Origin: Shewanella vesiculosa
GTDB taxonomy: Bacteria > Pseudomonadota > Gammaproteobacteria > Enterobacterales > Shewanellaceae
NCBI RefSeq assembly: GCF_021560015.1
Contig: NZ_CP073588.1
Coordinates: 2,170,001 to 2,234,000, forward strand
Direction of reading: 5' to 3'
DNA length: 64,000 nt
Part shown: positions 16,010 to 23,880 of the stretch, in pieces
Numbering within the stretch: the first letter of the stretch is position 1
Layout of the letters: every line of letters starts with the position of its first letter
Notes under the pieces: model-generated
What the model saw: the letters and a program-made list of their open reading frames with translations, nothing else
The model's database searches: none
Told to the model about the DNA's origin: nothing
Position numbers and translations under genes: made by a program

Positions 16010-16987
16010 ATGAATGATGATAAAAAAATGGGAATATTTATTTCCTTTAGTTTTCCTTTATGTCTAGGCCTAATTTTAGGACTTATTATATTCAATCCAT
16101 CAGAAGGCTTTATTATCTGGTGGAAAACCATCGATTGGAACGCTCAAAGTGTCGCAAATGTAGGTGCATGGGTTGCAGGTATTGCAACGTCCTTAGCGGC
16201 TTTAGCAACAGCATCCGCTGCTCGTTCATCATCAAAAGCAGCCGATGCAGCCACACAAGCAGCTAATCAATGGAAAGAACATGCATCATATGAAAAGTAT
16301 ATTGATGTTGGGGTTAAAGCTAGAATTAAACTTAGATGGCTAGAAGCACATTTACAATGTATGTGTGAAAAAGAATTTCAAGTATTTTTTGACAATGAGT
16401 CAGTGATTGCCGGCGACTACACACCAAACAGTGTAAATTCATTTTTAATTTGTTTGGATAGTAACTCTGTTTATGAAGGTTTAGAGGCCTATGATCATTT
16501 TAAGAAATATAAAAAGGTATTCAAATATCAATCTGATGCTATAAATAATTTATACCCAGAAATATTTAACCTTATTGAAGAAACATTTGAGTTAAGTAAA
16601 AATCATATTGGACTATCAGAGACTGAAAAAAATGTAATTCATAAAACAATAGAAAAACTGATCACTCAGATTCGTATAATAGGGGGGTTATATGAAAATG
16701 TCATTGAAAAAAAACATAGTAATAATAGTAAAAAAATTGACATAGACAGTTGCTTAAATTGTATAGACTCAAGTCGTCACTATTATTTTTCCACACTATC
16801 TAATTTGAAACTAATCTCAGGTTATATCGACAACTTAGTTATTGATTCAGATGTGGTAAGTTGGGAGAAGACCAAAAAAAATCATATTTTAGAACAACAA
16901 GATATTCATCGGATAATTACAAAAGATAAAGGAGGGTTTAACGAGAATATAATAACTTATCTAAATGATAAGTTTGATAATAAGTAA
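16010..16987 (+). CDS. Membrane protein of unknown function, prophage-end cargo
   Basis: A 325-residue protein. Residues about 6-26 (FISFSFPLCLGLILGLIIF) are one membrane span. The Ala/Ser-rich stretch at about 48-72 (VAGIATSLAALATASAARSSS) may be a second span or a helix along the membrane. The rest is a long helical soluble domain with scattered cysteines. The ATG at 16010 was chosen over a TTG at 15998; the ribosome site is weak. The family is not recognised. AT-rich composition and a place between int and the tmRNA fragment make it accessory cargo. Its leader duplicates that of the DUF6602-type gene. Confidence 0.65.
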   Translation: MNDDKKMGIFISFSFPLCLGLILGLIIFNPSEGFIIWWKTIDWNAQSVANVGAWVAGIATSLAALATASAARSSSKAADAATQAANQWKEHASYEKYIDVGVKARIKLRWLEAHLQCMCEKEFQVFFDNESVIAGDYTPNSVNSFLICLDSNSVYEGLEAYDHFKKYKKVFKYQSDAINNLYPEIFNLIEETFELSKNHIGLSETEKNVIHKTIEKLITQIRIIGGLYENVIEKKHSNNSKKIDIDSCLNCIDSSRHYYFSTLSNLKLISGYIDNLVIDSDVVSWEKTKKNHILEQQDIHRIITKDKGGFNENIITYLNDKFDNK

Positions 16988-17270
16988 CAACCAGATTCAA
17001 CTCAAAAAATCTAGCACGCCTGATTATAACAATAGACATATTGGAAAACTCACCAATAATTGGTTAGTAAATTATCAAACACTAGTCTCTTTTGTGCCAG
17101 CAAGGTAGCCATTATTTATCAAAATTGATGCTGTTCATAAACAAATGAAAACCCTTCCAAATGGCGACATAGTGGCGGCAAAATTTCACAGCATGTAATA
17201 CACACCGATACCAACCAGCCGATAAAGTATTGAATAATATATAAAGTGTTATTTTTTAACATGCTCATTT

Positions 17271-17318
17271 AGGATGTAGGCTTTCTGGACGCGGGTTCAA
17301 GTCCCGCCGCCTCCACCA
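17271..17318 (+). other. 3' end of tmRNA (ssrA), probable prophage attachment site
   Basis: The sequence GGATGTAGG, then GGACGCGGGTTCAAGTCCCG and CCTCCACCA, matches the 3' end of tmRNA genes, including the T-arm and encoded CCA. The 5' tRNA-like half and the tag-peptide region are not in the window. An ssrA 3' fragment on the integrase side of a prophage is the classic remnant left when a phage integrates into ssrA and restores the gene at its other end. A matching terminator follows. Confidence 0.8.
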
Positions 17319-17329
17319 ATTAAAACAAA

Positions 17330-17360
17330 GGGTTAGCCGAAAGGCTAACCCTTTTTCTTT
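17330..17360 (+). terminator. Rho-independent terminator after the tmRNA fragment
   Basis: GGGTTAGCC and GGCTAACCC form a perfect 9-bp stem with a GAAA tetraloop, followed by TTTTTCTTT. It is probably the native ssrA terminator, which supports 17271-17318 being the original chromosomal 3' end. Confidence 0.88.
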
Positions 17361-17764
17361 GCCTAATGTCCACAAATTGCCCACACAGCTTCAAATGTTC
17401 TACTCATAATTAATCACATTGTTATGATGAGCTAACACTTAGATACCCCAAAGTTACTTAGAACCAAAACTCTATTTAACACTGCTAGCCTTCGTTTTCC
17501 ATACAAATTCAATTGATAATACTCTTTTACAGAGACCATTTTTTCCGGCTAGATTACATAAATCTAATAAACTGGTTTTATATACATTTATAATACGTTT
17601 CGGCTTAATTTATATCTAACAACCCAACAAGTAAGTCTAAAGTAGTAATTACCAATTATGAAATTGAAACTGACTGACTGATATTGTATTAAAAAAAATT
17701 ACCTGATAATTTTGTGAACACTATATTTTAGCTATCTCGGTTTGTTTTGGGATTTGCGAAAAAC
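17361..17764. other. Gene-free AT-rich stretch after the tmRNA fragment
   Basis: No ORF with a credible start, no tRNA fold and no strong hairpin seen. It separates the ssrA 3' end from repeat copy B. Confidence 0.4.
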
Positions 17765-17864
17765 TTATCGTTTTACATCAACGACATAGAAGATTTAGGA
17801 TGATATTAATCAATAACTTAAGCGGCCGGCTTTATTTGGCTAGCCGTTAAACAAGCCGTTACGT
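17765..17864 (+). repeat. Repeat copy B: conserved leader with attC-like hairpin
   Basis: Second copy of the 56-bp leader (17765-17820), followed by ATAAC (17813-17817), TTAAGCGGC, a loop, GCCGTTAA (17843-17850), a spacer and GTTACGT (17858-17864). The left inner arm has one extra G relative to the right arm, like the extrahelical G of attC sites. It ends 15 bp before the DUF6602-type start codon. Confidence 0.6.
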
Positions 17865-17879
17865 TCCATGGGAGTTAAA

Positions 17880-18680
17880 ATGATTAAGGCGCACTTAGAG
17901 GCCGTAGAAGAGCAGTTACTCGCAACCTCGAAAATTCCAGCAAACTCCGGACATTCTTTACATAAAGGAACTCCCCGAGAGGCTTTTATTAAAGAGTTCC
18001 TTGTGAACCATTTAAGTGAAACCGTTTCTATTGGCACAGGTGAAATTGTAGATTGTGACTCTAAACCAAATGAACAGCGCAATCAGTTTGATATTGTCAT
18101 CTATAAAAAAAACTACCCTAAGCTTGATTTCGGGGGGGGTATATCAGGTTTTCTTGCAGAATCTGTAGTGGCAACAATAGAAGTTAAGTCAACTCTTGAT
18201 AATCAGGGTTTAATTCAATCAATTAATGCAGCTAGAAATGCGAAAGGCTTAAAGCAAAACCTCAATAGCAGTTTCTCTACGGGTTGGCTTCCTCCAACTA
18301 TTATGAATTATGTTGTGGCTTACGCTGGTCCAGCACAGATGCAAACGGTCTTTGGGTGGCTTGGAAATCACCATATTCAGAATAGTATTGCAATAGAAAA
18401 TGCCGAAGAAAGATGCAGTAAAAAAAGTCCTTCTCTAGATGGAATATTTGTTTTGGGTAAAGGTTTTATAAAGTTTGATAACTCCCCAACAACTAACATT
18501 TCAGCGGAAATCCGACAAAAGTACCCAGACATAAACTGGTCAATAACGGATATAGAAAATGGCTCATTACTAATGCTTTTTTTATCACTATTAGAGGCTA
18601 CAAATAATATTCAGGGGGCGTGGTTAGATCCGCTGCCATATCTCAAAAACGTTCGATTCCACAAGATAGCATATGCATAA
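17880..18680 (+). CDS. DUF6602-type nuclease-fold protein
   Basis: A 266-residue protein with the DUF6602 pattern: HKGTPREAFIKEFLVNHL (about 30-45), GTGEIVD, then QRNQFDIVIYKK and, after an AESVV stretch, TIEVKS. The Asp in FDIVIY with EVK downstream fits a PD-(D/E)xK restriction-endonuclease-like core. GGGAG lies five bases before the ATG at 17880. It is a lone gene with no methyltransferase or helicase partner nearby. It is bounded upstream by GTTACGT and downstream by ACGTAAC, exactly complementary heptamers, which suggests a mobile cassette. A defence role is plausible but not shown. Confidence 0.75.
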   Translation: MIKAHLEAVEEQLLATSKIPANSGHSLHKGTPREAFIKEFLVNHLSETVSIGTGEIVDCDSKPNEQRNQFDIVIYKKNYPKLDFGGGISGFLAESVVATIEVKSTLDNQGLIQSINAARNAKGLKQNLNSSFSTGWLPPTIMNYVVAYAGPAQMQTVFGWLGNHHIQNSIAIENAEERCSKKSPSLDGIFVLGKGFIKFDNSPTTNISAEIRQKYPDINWSITDIENGSLLMLFLSLLEATNNIQGAWLDPLPYLKNVRFHKIAYA

Positions 18681-18740
18681 ACGTAACAAATCACAGAATC
18701 ACTTCGTGTGCTGGACAGTTTTCAAGTCGCTTAGCTCTGC
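18681..18740 (+). other. attC-like left half-site after the DUF6602-type gene
   Basis: Starts right after the stop codon with ACGTAACAAATCACAG, then CACTTCGTG and TGGACAGTTTTCAAG. The opening ACGTAAC-AAA is laid out like the R'' box and following bases of large Vibrio/Shewanella attC sites, and it complements GTTACGT at the gene's 5' boundary. The expected right half is absent; other sequence and a group II intron follow. Confidence 0.45.
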
Positions 18741-19399
18741 TTTACCGTATATCCGATTGGTATACTTCCCCTAATGACTACAATCAACTATAGAGCTTGA
18801 ACCTTAACTCATTTTTGTCCGTGCGACCTGAAGTCGTATGAAGCGCTGTTCACCGCGATAAGAGTGAACCATCTGTATCACCAGATGACCCTAAGACTCT
18901 GAATAAAGCAGCGAGTCTGACAATGTAACGATATTTGGCTTTATGCCGAATGGGAACAGAATCGTGAGAGGACGTTCTTCCTGATAACCACAAATCGGGT
19001 AAGTGCTAGGGTGTCAGTATGATGAACTTAAGTGAATCCATGTAAGGTGCGTTATATGAGAAACAGCGGAAGTGGTTAATACGCTGTGGCCAAAAGGCAA
19101 CGAGAGTAGGAAAGAAATTGGACAGTATTCTTTCGTGATCAATTAACTCTCCGCACTATAGTGGGCATCTAACCTGACGTTGCGCGACATACGGAACAGG
19201 GTAAGCCTGTATTGCTCCCTTTGGGAAAGTGGTCTGTGAAGGCTGCCGATAGTAATGCAGGTAAAGGAGGCTAGAAAAAGCGAATGTCGCATTGTAATGA
19301 TGCGGATACAGACTTCTATCTGGCGCGAAAGCGAGCTGACTTCTAGCTGGTCTCCCGTTGCAAGATGATTTGAAGAACTTTATTCAAGGAGAAACGCAA

Positions 19400-20871
19400 A
19401 TGATGGCTTCAATCGAAGTTAGTGCATCTCCTGACTGCACTCAATGGCAATCCATTAACTGGAAAGTGGTTAAGCAACATGTATTAAAGCTTCAAATGCG
19501 CATTGCAAAAGCAACCCGAGAAGGTAAACACGGCAGGGCGAAAGCATTGCAGTGGATATTAACCCACTCTACATCAGCAAAATTGCTTGCTGTTAAAAGA
19601 GTTTCTCAAAATAAAGGCAGCAAAACACCTGGAATAGACGGGATCGTTTGGAACAGTGATGCTCGTTGTATAGGTGCGGTCAATCAACTGAGTAGAAAGG
19701 GCTACCATGCCCAACCGCTCAGGCGTATCTACATCCCCAAGAAAAACGGCAAACTCAGACCTTTAGGCATTCCTTGCATGATAGATAGAGCGCAGCAAGC
19801 GCTTCATCTTCTCGCCTTGGAGCCTATTTCGGAAACGGTGGCCGACCTCAATAGCTATGGCTTTCGACCTAAGCGAAGCGCAGCTGATGCAATTGCACAG
19901 TGCTTCAAATGTTTATGTATGAAGCGCTCTAGCCAATGGGTTCTTGAGGGTGACATCAAAGCTTGTTTCGATAAGATAGGTCATCAATGGCTCATCGACA
20001 ACATTCAATTAGATAAGCGAATGCTGAAACAATGGCTTGGATGTGGTTATGTTGATAAAGGATTGTTCTACAAAACAGCAGAAGGAACGCCGCAAGGCGG
20101 GATAATCTCCCAACGCTGATGTTGCTCACGCTGGCTGGGTTAGAACAATTGGTTAAGTCTATTGCCTGTAAAACAGGGAATAGGGTCAACTTTATCGGAT
20201 ATGCAGACGATTTTGTTATCACAGGTTCTTCGAAGGAAGTGCTCGTTAATGAAATCAAGCCGCAACTAATTGGTTTTCTACAGGAAAGAGGCTTAACACT
20301 CTCTGATGAGAAAACGCACATTACTCATATCGATGATGGTTTTGACTTTCTGGGATTCAATCTTAGAAAGTACAAAGGCAAACTGCTCATTAAACCGAGC
20401 AAGAGCAACGTTCTATCATTTTTGAGTAATCTACGTGAATTTATTAGAAAACATCCAACAATCCCCGTTAACGATTTAATTAAAATATTGAATCCGAAAC
20501 TGAGAGGATGGGCGAACTATTATCGCCACAGTGTTGCAAAGCAAGTTTTCGGTTATGTAGGGCATCAACTTTTCTGGCTGTTATGGCGTTGGGCCGTTAG
20601 GCGTCATCCAACTAAAAGTAAGGACTGGGTGAGGCGTAAATACTATATGAATCGCATAGGAGGATGGCAATTCCACGGCTGGCAGAAAATCGCCAACATG
20701 GACTGCCATTTTAATCTGGTTCAGATAGCTCAAACGCTGATAAAGAGACATGTGAAAATCAGGAGCGCAGCCATACCTTACGACCCCGAGTACGAAGCTT
20801 ACTTAAGTAAGCGGAAACGGGCAAAGGAAGGTCGAAACTCTTGGTTCGATCCTGTCTTAGCTGCTATGTAG
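19400..20871 (+). pseudogene. Group II intron reverse transcriptase/maturase, frameshifted
   Basis: Starts at ATG 19400 (AAGGAG eight bases upstream). The first part has the N-terminal WQSINWKVVKQHVLKLQ region and the RT blocks IYIPKKNGKLRPLGIP, YGFRPKRSA and GDIKACFD. The frame breaks in EGTPQGGIIS, where TCCCAACGC replaces the TCCCCAACGC needed for SPTL (loss of one C near 20110). The second frame continues with MLLTLAGLEQL, the catalytic YADD (FIGYADDFVITG) and the maturase domain (LNPKLRGWANYYRHSV). No HNH endonuclease domain is visible at the C-terminus. Confidence 0.9.
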
Positions 20872-20907
20872 GGTGCTGGGTAACAGAACACGCCTTAGCG
20901 GAGGCTT

Positions 20908-20941
20908 GAGCCGTATGCAGTGAAAGTTGCACGTACGGTTC
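20908..20941 (+). ncRNA. Group II intron domain V
   Basis: A 34-nt hairpin opening GAGCCGTATG and closing CGTACGGTTC around a GAAA loop, with the AGC catalytic triad. It matches the domain V consensus, so the ribozyme core is intact although the maturase is not. Confidence 0.9.
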
Positions 20942-21035
20942 TTAGGAGGGCTGCACTTGGTAACATGTGCCGCCTATCCGACAAAAATGAGTTAGATCGC
21001 TTAGTTACAAACAAGGTTGAATCGAAGATAACTAA

Positions 21036-21215
21036 ACGACAGGTGTAATCGCGGCTGTGACCATCGAAAACATCGATATTTTCGCACAGCGCCCAGGGAT
21101 GGGTTTACAGCGTGTCACGGAAGTGATTGCACTTGGGGAGCAAAACTGGGCAAACATGCGTTCGGGCATTGCTAAACAATATACTTTAGAACAACAAGAA
21201 CATGTTCAGATGTGA
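21036..21215 (+). other. Orphan ORF tail of unknown identity
   Basis: An open frame with richer codon use than its surroundings, read as TIENIDIFAQRPGMGLQRVT then EVIALGEQNWANMRSGIAKQ and ending EHVQM. The only start-like codon is GTG at 21057 (52 residues), without a clear ribosome site, so it is more likely the C-terminal end of a gene lost upstream. It ends exactly where the inverted tmRNA T-arm begins. I cannot identify the family. A recombinase-associated protein of an older island is one possibility. Confidence 0.4.
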
Positions 21216-21238
21216 CGGCGGGACTTGAACCTGAGTCC
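21214..21238 (-). other. Inverted degenerate copy of the tmRNA T-arm
   Basis: The complement reads GGACTCAGGTTCAAGTCCCG then CCGTC. It matches the tmRNA fragment at 17287-17311 with three mismatches in 25, including a 16-base identical core. The orientation is opposite. It may be an old attachment site or a relic of another ssrA-targeting element. Confidence 0.6.
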
Positions 21239-21241
21239 ATA

Positions 21242-21281
21242 AAAAAATCCCTGCTGGCATTACTGCCTGCAGGGATTTTTT
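21242..21281. terminator. Bidirectional rho-independent terminator
   Basis: AAAAAATCCCTGC and GCAGGGATTTTTT are exact complements with a 14-nt loop. It separates the accessory mosaic from the core chromosome. Confidence 0.85.
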
Positions 21282-21336
21282 GTTAATCAGCCTCAAGCTG
21301 ATTAATGGTCACATATAACGACTAGTTCAATCGTTA

Positions 21337-21681
21337 TTAGCTTTGTTTTTTAACAAACTTCGATTTCAGCATCATTTGGCCATTGCCATCCACTTTACAA
21401 TCGATGTCGTGGTCGCCGTCGACAAAATGGTTGATCACTGCTTTAGTGCCAACTTTAAGCACGAGTGATGAACCTTTTACTTTAAGGTCTTTGATTAAGG
21501 TGACTTTGTCGCCTTCTGCTAATAAGTTGCCGTTGGCATCTTTTAAAATGATAGCGTCTGGATCAACCACTTCTTCATTTGGGTTCCACTCATTGGCGCA
21601 TTCTGGGCAAATTAATAATGTGCCGTCGGAATAAGCGTACGGAGACTCACATTTTGGGCATGGCGGGATTACATCACTCAT
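21337..21681 (-). CDS. yjdM: YjdM/PhnA-family zinc-ribbon protein
   Basis: A 114-residue protein with an N-terminal zinc ribbon ([10 protein letters not shown], then [10 protein letters not shown]; four Cys in two CxxC knuckles) and a compact C-terminal domain ([44 protein letters not shown]) diagnostic of the family once called PhnA. Despite the old name it is not the phosphonoacetate hydrolase, and its function is poorly known. Length and sequence are typical. It is the first clearly chromosomal gene to the right of the mosaic region. Confidence 0.9.
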   Translation of the reverse strand: MSDVIPPCPKCESPYAYSDGTLLICPECANEWNPNEEVVDPDAIILKDANGNLLAEGDKVTLIKDLKVKGSSLVLKVGTKAVINHFVDGDHDIDCKVDGNGQMMLKSKFVKKQS

Positions 21682-21931
21682 ATCTTTACTCTCTGTGTTC
21701 TTGGCAGTTGTCGAACACGTTAACAGCGCTAATACGCAGTTCGACAGGCTTTATCGATTGGCGTGAGATAGAAAAGTATCTACCCTGCCGAATATTGTAA
21801 TGACATTATAATGCTATTATCACAAATTGACTACCCTAGGATAATAAACCAGCTGATCCACTCACCTACTAACGTAACGATTGGGATTACCACTAACGTC
21901 ACCAATAGCCTAACAATAGGCGAATTAAAGC

Positions 21932-22123
21932 TTAGCTTTTTACCTGAGGATTGGGACGACTTTGATTGTCAGCAAAACTCACATCATGCTTTTCGAGGTA
22001 TTCGCGAATAAGCTGACGGGTGACTTGTGATGGGGTGAGATCTTGCGCAGCACACAGTTGTTCAAATGCCTGCTTTTTTAGCGGGTCCATTAATACAGTA
22101 AAACGTGCAGTTTTATTTTCCAC
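21932..22123 (-). CDS. Ribbon-helix-helix (CopG/Arc-like) protein
   Basis: A 63-residue protein with the RHH layout: the strand TARFTVLMD, then helices PLKKQAFEQLCAAQD and TPSQVTRQLIREYLEKH. The start is taken as GTG at 22123 because it keeps the DNA-contacting strand; AAGG lies about ten bases upstream. The polar tail (NQSRPNPQVKS) is probably disordered. It has no toxin gene beside it, so it may be a stand-alone regulator. Confidence 0.7.
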   Translation of the reverse strand: MENKTARFTVLMDPLKKQAFEQLCAAQDLTPSQVTRQLIREYLEKHDVSFADNQSRPNPQVKS

Positions 22124-22310
22124 AGTGGGCTAGCCTTTCATTACGACATGATAATCTGATTATAATCCAGTGTGTGGCTAAAGACCATATTCTGGATTTT
22201 TTATTCGCCGTACGATTAGCTAGAGCCATTAGCTTGGGGCATTCACCCGAGTTAAGAAATAACTAGGCAGGGTAAACCTAATGATGCCTTAGCCCGAGTG
22301 TGTTTATCTG

Positions 22311-23636
22311 TTACACAATGCTCGCTAAACGGGGTAACAACGCCTCAAAACTCGGTCTAGTTGATACACTATGCTGCAAGCAATCTTGTACTAACTGGCG
22401 CAACATTGTCGCTTGTGGTGTGTTTGGGTTATCGATGAGGTTTAGCATGTCATCGACCAAATAACCAAACGCCCTCACCTCAATCGCTTGCATTAATTGC
22501 AAATGCTGTGGGGTGAACTGCTTTAAATTTGAGGCGGCGCCAAAGTCACCAAACAATACGTTATCTTGAGTATTTATCATGATGTTGTGGGCATAGATAT
22601 CGCCATGGCTAATCCCATTTTGATGTAAATGAGCCAAAATATCAGCCATTTGGCTGGCAATATAAGTTATGCGAGCCCAAGTAAATACGGTTTGCGCTTC
22701 AAAGGTGTCGCGGCTACAGGTTTGCAACGACGGCGGTAAACCTAAATTGCCATAGCTTGGCGGGATAAGTTGCATCACTAAACCCAGTTGCTCTGGTTGA
22801 TTAATTTGTGCCACGACATTGATTAAATTTGGGTGTTCGCCGGCGGTTAAGCAGCAATCAAGCTCATCTGCTGGGTAACCATCGCTGGTCACCATGCCTT
22901 TAAACAACTTAATCGCAACATCAGTCTGGCAGCTAAAGCTTGCCTCATCTGATTGTTCAGCATGGTGAGTGGCTTGGTAAATCAGTCCAGATGCGCCCTG
23001 CCCGAGTAACTGACCTAAAGTAAACTGGCTTAATGGCACTACAGGTACGCGAGTATTATCGCAATGTTCAACATGACTGAACGCGTTACCTGCAAAGGCT
23101 AACCAGGCTAAGTTAGGTAACTCAAATAACCAATGTGGTAAAGCGGTAAGCTGGTTAGCCGATAATCGGATCAGGGCTAATTGATGGCAGTTTGCCATGC
23201 TATTAGGTAATGCTGTTAATCGGTTACCCGCAAGCGCAAGCTTTTCGAGCCGATGACATTGACCTAAACTGTCTGGCAATTGCTCAATTTGGTTATCGGT
23301 TAAAATTAACCAACGGGTTTGTTTCGGAATGGATGCTTCTGGTACGGTGCGAATTTGATTGGCTTTAAAACCTATCATTTCGAGCTTTGGACACTGACCT
23401 AATACAGCTGGAAGATGTTCAAATAGGTTATTCGACACAAACAAGATTTTAAGTTGATGTAAATCAGCAAAATTATCCGGCAACGACGACAACTGGTTAT
23501 TGCTAAGATCGAGTACTTCTAGGGTATCGGCTAATTCAAACAGTTTTGTAGGAAATTGCGTAAGTTGTTCAGCGATACTGACCCGTTGATAACCCAGTAA
23601 CAAACCATCATTTAATTGTTGCAGTGTCTGCATCAT
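22311..23636 (-). CDS. Leucine-rich-repeat protein kinase
   Basis: A 441-residue protein joining an LRR domain (about residues 15-205, with repeats such as LEVLDLSNNQLSSLP, LKILFVSNNLFEHLP and LEKLALAGNRLTALP) to a Ser/Thr-type kinase domain (about 215-441). The kinase has the Gly-rich loop LGQGASGLIYQA, the lysine strand VAIKLFK, the catalytic loop HGDIYAHN (HRD changed to HGD) and DFG in FGDFGAAS. The start is ATG 23636, after AAAGAGAAAC. No signal peptide or membrane segment is seen, so it is probably cytosolic. LRR-kinase fusions are rare in bacteria. Its substrate is unknown and it is not in an operon. Confidence 0.88.
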   Translation of the reverse strand: MMQTLQQLNDGLLLGYQRVSIAEQLTQFPTKLFELADTLEVLDLSNNQLSSLPDNFADLHQLKILFVSNNLFEHLPAVLGQCPKLEMIGFKANQIRTVPEASIPKQTRWLILTDNQIEQLPDSLGQCHRLEKLALAGNRLTALPNSMANCHQLALIRLSANQLTALPHWLFELPNLAWLAFAGNAFSHVEHCDNTRVPVVPLSQFTLGQLLGQGASGLIYQATHHAEQSDEASFSCQTDVAIKLFKGMVTSDGYPADELDCCLTAGEHPNLINVVAQINQPEQLGLVMQLIPPSYGNLGLPPSLQTCSRDTFEAQTVFTWARITYIASQMADILAHLHQNGISHGDIYAHNIMINTQDNVLFGDFGAASNLKQFTPQHLQLMQAIEVRAFGYLVDDMLNLIDNPNTPQATMLRQLVQDCLQHSVSTRPSFEALLPRLASIV

Positions 23637-23710
23637 GTTTCTCTTTGCCGAAAATTGTCGCCATAGTAATAGACTGCGCCCACGGAGACAAATTTCTGCT
23701 AAATTTTTAC

Positions 23711-23738
23711 CAAAAAAAACCACAGCAGTAGCTGTGGT
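23711..23738 (-). terminator. Rho-independent terminator
   Basis: On the minus strand, ACCACAGC and GCTGTGGT form an 8-bp stem with a TACT loop, followed by eight T. It ends the oxidoreductase transcript before the LRR-kinase gene. Confidence 0.85.
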
Positions 23739-23832
23739 CAAAACGGAGGCTAAAAAACACAAATTGGGGTTGATAATTTTAGCGCCATTTCTAGTACATC
23801 AAGTACTGCTTAGAAATGGATTCCTACACACT

Positions 23833-23864
23833 AGGTTACTAACCTCCATTGACGTTAGTAACCT
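23833..23864. repeat. 11-bp perfect inverted repeat
   Basis: AGGTTACTAAC and GTTAGTAACCT flank a 10-base loop, 17 bp downstream of the oxidoreductase stop. There is no T-run on either strand, so it may protect the mRNA 3' end rather than terminate transcription. Confidence 0.55.
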
Positions 23865-23880
23865 AAAACAACAAATAACG

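Larger units (their letters stand above)
18821..20982 (+). mobile_element. Group II intron with maturase gene
   Basis: The 5' boundary is GTGCGACC, the conserved group II start. A structured leader (domains I-III) precedes the maturase ORF in domain IV. Domain V (20908-20941) is canonical, and domain VI ends CCTATCCGAC. Removing 18821-20982 joins AACTCATTTTTGTCC to AAAAATGAGTT, a perfect 11-bp hairpin with a GTCC loop, so the intron sits inside the loop of a stem-loop. The maturase is frameshifted, so the copy may need help in trans to splice or move. No intact host gene is interrupted. The exact 3' end could differ by a base or two. Confidence 0.88.

Noticed and set aside
17271-17318. Intact tRNA gene with CCA
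   Set aside because: Only the T-arm and acceptor 3' strand are present and no D-arm or anticodon arm precedes them. The match is to the 3' end of tmRNA.
21811-22011. 66-residue rightward ORF opposite the ribbon-helix-helix gene
   Set aside because: Its second half is antisense to a recognisable RHH protein, it is low in complexity (repeated TNVT), and it lacks a ribosome site.
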